NCBI GenBank assembly: GCA_015680685.1
Contig: MNCI01007715.1
Location: 95,924-159,923 of the forward strand
DNA: 64,000 nucleotides
DNA from: Gnetum montanum
Lineage: Eukaryota > Streptophyta > Gnetopsida > Gnetales > Gnetaceae
Reading direction: 5' to 3'
A program made the translations under genes and the position numbers. The notes under the pieces were generated by a model. It worked only from the letters and a program-made list of their open reading frames with translations, was not told the DNA's origin and made no database searches. Each line of letters opens with the position of its first letter. Position 1 is the stretch's first letter. Shown here one piece after another: positions 60,521 to 64,000 of the stretch.

Positions 60521-61282
60521 ATCGATGATCATTTGGGATTAGAACACTAATGTTGGAAGACTCACAGTCATGTGACCTTTTGGGGTCAGAGGATCAAAGG
60601 TGTTCTTAGGTGCTTGCTAGTCTCTAGAAATACCAAGGCCCAGATATCTTTAAATAAACTCAATACTTATGAAACATACAAGATGTGGGTATTTTTTTGT
60701 TATTGTGAACATTAAAATGGTTGGGTTGTCTATAAAACTATAGTTGGCTATCATAAAAGAGACTCGGCTAACTTTGTCAAATGTTGTGAGTTGTTGGAGA
60801 TTCCTGTTTTATTGAATCACTTAGTTTATATGATTTTTATAGTACATTACTTGTAACAAATAAAATTTTGTAAAAATGTTTGAGCATAATTTTTCTAAAT
60901 ACTTCTAATTATCCCTAGAGACAAGGTTCTAGAAGAAAATTAGAAATAGAGCAAGATTCAATGGACATAGAAAGAGAAACAAAAAAAAGTAGATTTACGT
61001 GAAATCTCAAATATTTAAGCAAGATAAATTAACATGAGAAAAACACTTTGCAATAAAGTTATTTCAATTCAATAACTATAAATTTTTCAAACCTTCTAAG
61101 CCCAACAAGGAATTTCATAAAGATAATCTTATTATACCACCAAAAATTGCTATGTAAATGACAAAGTACAAGTCTCTATTTTGGCTAGTTAATAGTTGTC
61201 AAATATTTCATTCAATAGAGTCTTCAAAATTTTGACAATTTCTTGATTGAAATAAGAAGATAACATGTTTAAAACAATGTAG
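60521..61282 (-). repeat. 5' LTR of element D, truncated
   Basis: Similar to 51713 on from its first bases (GATGATCATTTGGG) through AACACCAAGGCCCAGATA-like, AAACTCAGTAGTTATGAA-like and ACAATTTCTTGATTGAAATA blocks. It stops at 61282 where the third LTR copy begins; the expected continuation is not found further right. Confidence 0.82.
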
Positions 61283-62640
61283 TGTTGGCAACCGTTTGGG
61301 ACGCGACTGCCAATGAGTGTCCTCGAACAGGCTTTAGGTGCCTGTTGGTCTCTGGCAACACCAAGGCCCAGATACCTCCAAATAAACTCAGTAGTTAATG
61401 TGAGTATGTGTGTGTGTTGTTGCAGCATGCAGTTGTGAGAAATGTAATGATTGCGTTGTGTGTAAACTACAAATGACTTACTTTAAAGAGATTCAGCCAA
61501 CTTTGCCAAGTACTGTGAGTTGTTGAAAATTTCCTATTTTGTTCAACTACCTAGTCTACGCGGTCCTTATAATACGTACTTGTAACAAATAAAATTTTGC
61601 AAAAACATTTGAGCACAACTCCACAATCTACTCCTAATTTTCCCTAGAGAAAGAGATAGTTCCAGAAGAAAACTAGAAATAGAGCAAGATTCAACGGAAA
61701 TAAGTAGAAAAGAAAAGAAAATAGATTTGTGTTGATCTCAAATATTTAAACAAGGTAAAATGACATGAGTAAACACTTCGCAATAAAGCTATCCCAAATT
61801 CAATATCTACGAATTGTTCAAACTTCCAAGGCTCAAACAAGCAATATCTTCAAGACAATCCTACTATGCTACCAAAAATTGCTGCGTAAACTACCACGTA
61901 CGAGACTCCATTTTGACTAGATAATAGATGTCAACGATTGCATTCAAACAGAACCTTTAAAAGACTTGACAATTTCTGATTGAAATACCACGGGAATTCA
62001 CTTTAAAGATAAAAAGAAGCTATTCTGGTCCCATCAAAATACCAAAGATTTTCTGAACCCTCTCGACTACTGAATTGTTCAACGGCGTGACTACAAACAG
62101 AGGCTCTCTTACAACAATCCCAATAGCAGTTCCCACACGTTGCACAATAACGAAATTTACTACTAAAATGCTCTTAAGGCTTTTAAACACAAGCGCTTCT
62201 ATGGCAAAATTTTAATAGAAATTTCTATCGGGCAACAAGAACAATAAGAGTAATCTAAAAATCCCAAAATTACTTGCCAAGGATGATACTATCTAAACCA
62301 CTAGCTAAACAATTTAAACAAAACAAAAAATAAAATGCATAACTCACAGGACCATGAGAAAGAGGCTGAAATCTTTACTCTAGCAAGCCATCTTGCAGGC
62401 AATCATCTTTACAAATCTTTTTTGTAGATGCTCTTCTCAAGACCCCAAAGTATCTTCAAGTGAGAGCCTAAGTGCTAACTAGTAGCCTTACAAAGTGTGA
62501 TGTATGAGACCCAATCCTCTTCCAAGTGATTTCCCCCCCCCCCTTTTCTTTTTCCTCCCTTGAAGCCTTTTTATAGGTTTCAAAGGTAGTTACATATGCA
62601 AAAATATCTTACCTAACTTCTCTCCCAAGTGACTTTCCCA
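61283..62640 (-). repeat. Younger LTR copy of the D family (right edge not fixed)
   Basis: Starts TGTTGGCAACCGTTTGGGACGCG. Same blocks as the other two copies, but many CpGs remain (GGGACGCG, CTACGCGGTCC, ACGGCGTG). Similarity to the left LTR holds to the CCTTTTTATAGG-GGTAGTTACAT block near 62600. The end may lie as far as about 62940. It could be a solo LTR; no internal D sequence follows it. Confidence 0.8.
62530..62545. repeat. Poly-C run
   Basis: Eleven C at 62533-62543 followed by T-rich sequence, within the young LTR. Confidence 0.85.
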
Positions 62641-62939
62641 ACAAGTTGGGGAGTATTTAACTTAGGAAGTTAGGAAGTTAGGAGATACATAAATATTGCC
62701 TTTGAAAATAATTCCAATAATTTCCAATAATTTCCAAAAATTGTTCACAAATATAGCTCTAATAATCTTTCCTTTTTACTTGTTCTAAAATTTGAAGAAT
62801 GCTTATGGAGTTCTTAGTGCTTTTATAAACAAGGTGATAATATAATATCTACCTTGGCATAAATGTTGCTGGTATCTTATTCTTAAATATTTTATATGCA
62901 CTTGCACCCAAGTGAAAATGGCAAAAGAAATCAAATTTG

Positions 62940-63192
62940 AAACTTCAATGCCCGAATGTGAAGGCGCTAGGCTTGGAACTGCCATCGAACATATCTGAAA
63001 TATCCCGCCTCTGCCGAGAATCGTTAGCAACCACCACCACGGGAGAAGGCTTTGCCATTGCATCCGGTATCGTTGTTAGGTTCAGTTGCTGGAGGAGAAA
63101 GATCTGGAAACAGAAGTGGTGTATTGGACGTATGGCCTTGGACATAGGGTTTCGGTTGCCTGGAACTATTTTATTTTGCCTCAAATTCACTT
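62940..63192. other. GC-richer edge with overlapping open frames, gene not recognised
   Basis: Open on both strands over about 250 bp (plus 62937-63194; minus 63190-62945, containing MAKPSPVVVVANDSRQRRDI). CpG content is higher than in the retrotransposon core. It could be the start of a low-copy gene or an LTR end; no homology is apparent to me. Confidence 0.3.
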
Positions 63193-63954
63193 AGGGCTTC
63201 CTCTGTTTTCGTGTTCATGCAAATTTTTTTTTGTTTTCTGCCATTGATATCAGGGTTAAGGGCAAATGTATCGTAGATCTGAGCATCAGAAAATACAGCA
63301 TCCAGTAAGGTAAGTTAAGAATGACCTTGCAACAACCATAAAAATCTTCACACAGTTCACGCGTCTTGGAACACATTAGCATCGTTGGAGGTGGCTGATT
63401 AACTATGTAAAATTTGAATTCAAAATTGGAGGTGGCAGCGCCCATGCGGGTTCTTCTTCTCCTTTGAATCCATGTCCCTGCAAAAGAAATTTTGGCACAA
63501 TGCGACCAGCAGAGATGCCACTGATTTGGGGCCAAAAGAATAGTTGATTTGTCGCAAAAATGAAAGCCATTATAGGGCTTCCTATGTTTTTGTGTTCCTG
63601 CAAATCGTTTTTTGTTTTCTGCCATTGATTTCAAGGTTAAGGGCAAATGTATCGTAGATCTGAGCATCAGAAAATACAACATCCAGTAAGGTAAGTTAAG
63701 AATGGCCCTGCAACGGCCAAAAAAATCTTCACGCAGTTCACACGTCTTGGAACACATTGGCATCGTTGGAGGTGGGCGAATTAACTATGTAAAATTCGAA
63801 TTCAGAATTGGAAGTGGCAGTGCCCATGCGGGTTCTTCTTCTCCTTTAAATCCATGTTCCTACAAAAGAAATTTTGGCACAACGCGACCAGCAAAGATGC
63901 CGCTGATTTGGGGCCAAAAGAACAGTTGATTTGTCGCAAAAATGAAATCCATTA
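63193..63954. repeat. 381-bp direct tandem duplication
   Basis: Copies are 63193-63573 and 63574-63954, highly similar, each starting AGGGCTTCCT. Each holds CCAGTAAGGTAAGTTAAG, a perfect plant splice-donor shape, at 63311/63312 and 63690/63691 on the plus strand. A minus-strand 182-codon frame (63763-63215) spans both copies because 381 is divisible by three, but most differences between copies change the residue, so it is probably not coding. Confidence 0.92.
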
Positions 63955-64000
63955 CAGGGCAAAGACCCTTGCATTCTCCTGCAACGCGATTCCTGTAAAA

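Larger units (their letters stand above)
51713..61282 (-). mobile_element. Element D: Ty3/gypsy retrotransposon with an extra RNase H before RT
   Basis: Minus orientation. From the right: a 5' LTR truncated at 61282, gag (about 60060-59630), protease (59147), an additional RNase H (58672-58430), reverse transcriptase (58010-57400), RNase H (57253-57047), integrase (56640-55690), then 2 kb without domains and the 3' LTR starting at 51713. All genes carry many stops. The LTR assignment is by sequence similarity of 51713 on, 60521 on and 61283 on. The inner end of the left LTR and any target duplication could not be fixed. Confidence 0.8.

Noticed and set aside
63215-63763. Minus-strand 182-codon frame with internal repeat
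   Set aside because: It exists because a 381-bp duplication keeps frame; differences between copies mostly change residues, so no sign of coding selection.
1-64000. tRNA, rRNA and other RNA genes
   Set aside because: None seen; the tRNA-Asp-like segments at 15852 and 34038 are 18-base primer sites, not genes.

Overview
This is plant nuclear DNA, most likely from a gymnosperm with a large genome. The window is AT-rich and built almost wholly of old, decayed Ty3/gypsy LTR retrotransposons. No intact cellular gene is visible. The reverse transcriptases, a primer-binding site matching plant tRNA-Asp, and a germin-like pseudogene place it in plants. The gymnosperm call is an inference from the great age and density of the elements.

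Layout. 1-2800: a GC-richer, apparently low-copy edge holding a broken germin-like pseudogene on the minus strand. 2800-7854: AT-rich sequence with no recognisable gene. 7855-19276: an Athila-type element (A) in minus orientation with two LTRs, gag and an extra 3' ORF but no pol, followed by a truncated copy (A') of the same 3' region that shares A's right LTR. 19277-21778 and 34952 to about 35300: two halves of a different gypsy element (C), split inside its reverse transcriptase. 21779-34951: the 13.2 kb element B that split it. B is a near full-length Athila-like element in minus orientation, with LTRs, a tRNA-Asp PBS, gag, protease, RT, RNase H and integrase, then a 5 kb 3' region carrying the extra ORF. 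36800-38745: a satellite-like array of about 134-bp units, which reappears at 50320-50545. 39060-49554: element E, with 1.44-1.48 kb LTRs and an exact 5-bp target duplication. It has gag remnants but otherwise repeat-rich non-coding filler, like a large retrotransposon derivative. 51713 to about 62900: element D, a gypsy polyprotein relic with the order gag, protease, extra RNase H, RT, RNase H, integrase. It is flanked by one LTR on the left and two overlapping LTR copies on the right, one much younger. 62940-64000: GC-richer edge with a 381-bp tandem duplication.

How it fits together. All identified elements read on the minus strand. Coding regions carry many stops and frameshifts, and differences between copies are dominated by transitions, as expected from long-term cytosine methylation. 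The order of some events can be read directly: C was present before B, and in D's right end the truncated LTR predates the CpG-rich one. The most interesting material is the extra 3' ORF kept in three diverged copies of the A/B family, with a conserved candidate splice acceptor and, in B, an internal TATA element beside palindromic CGTATACG motifs.
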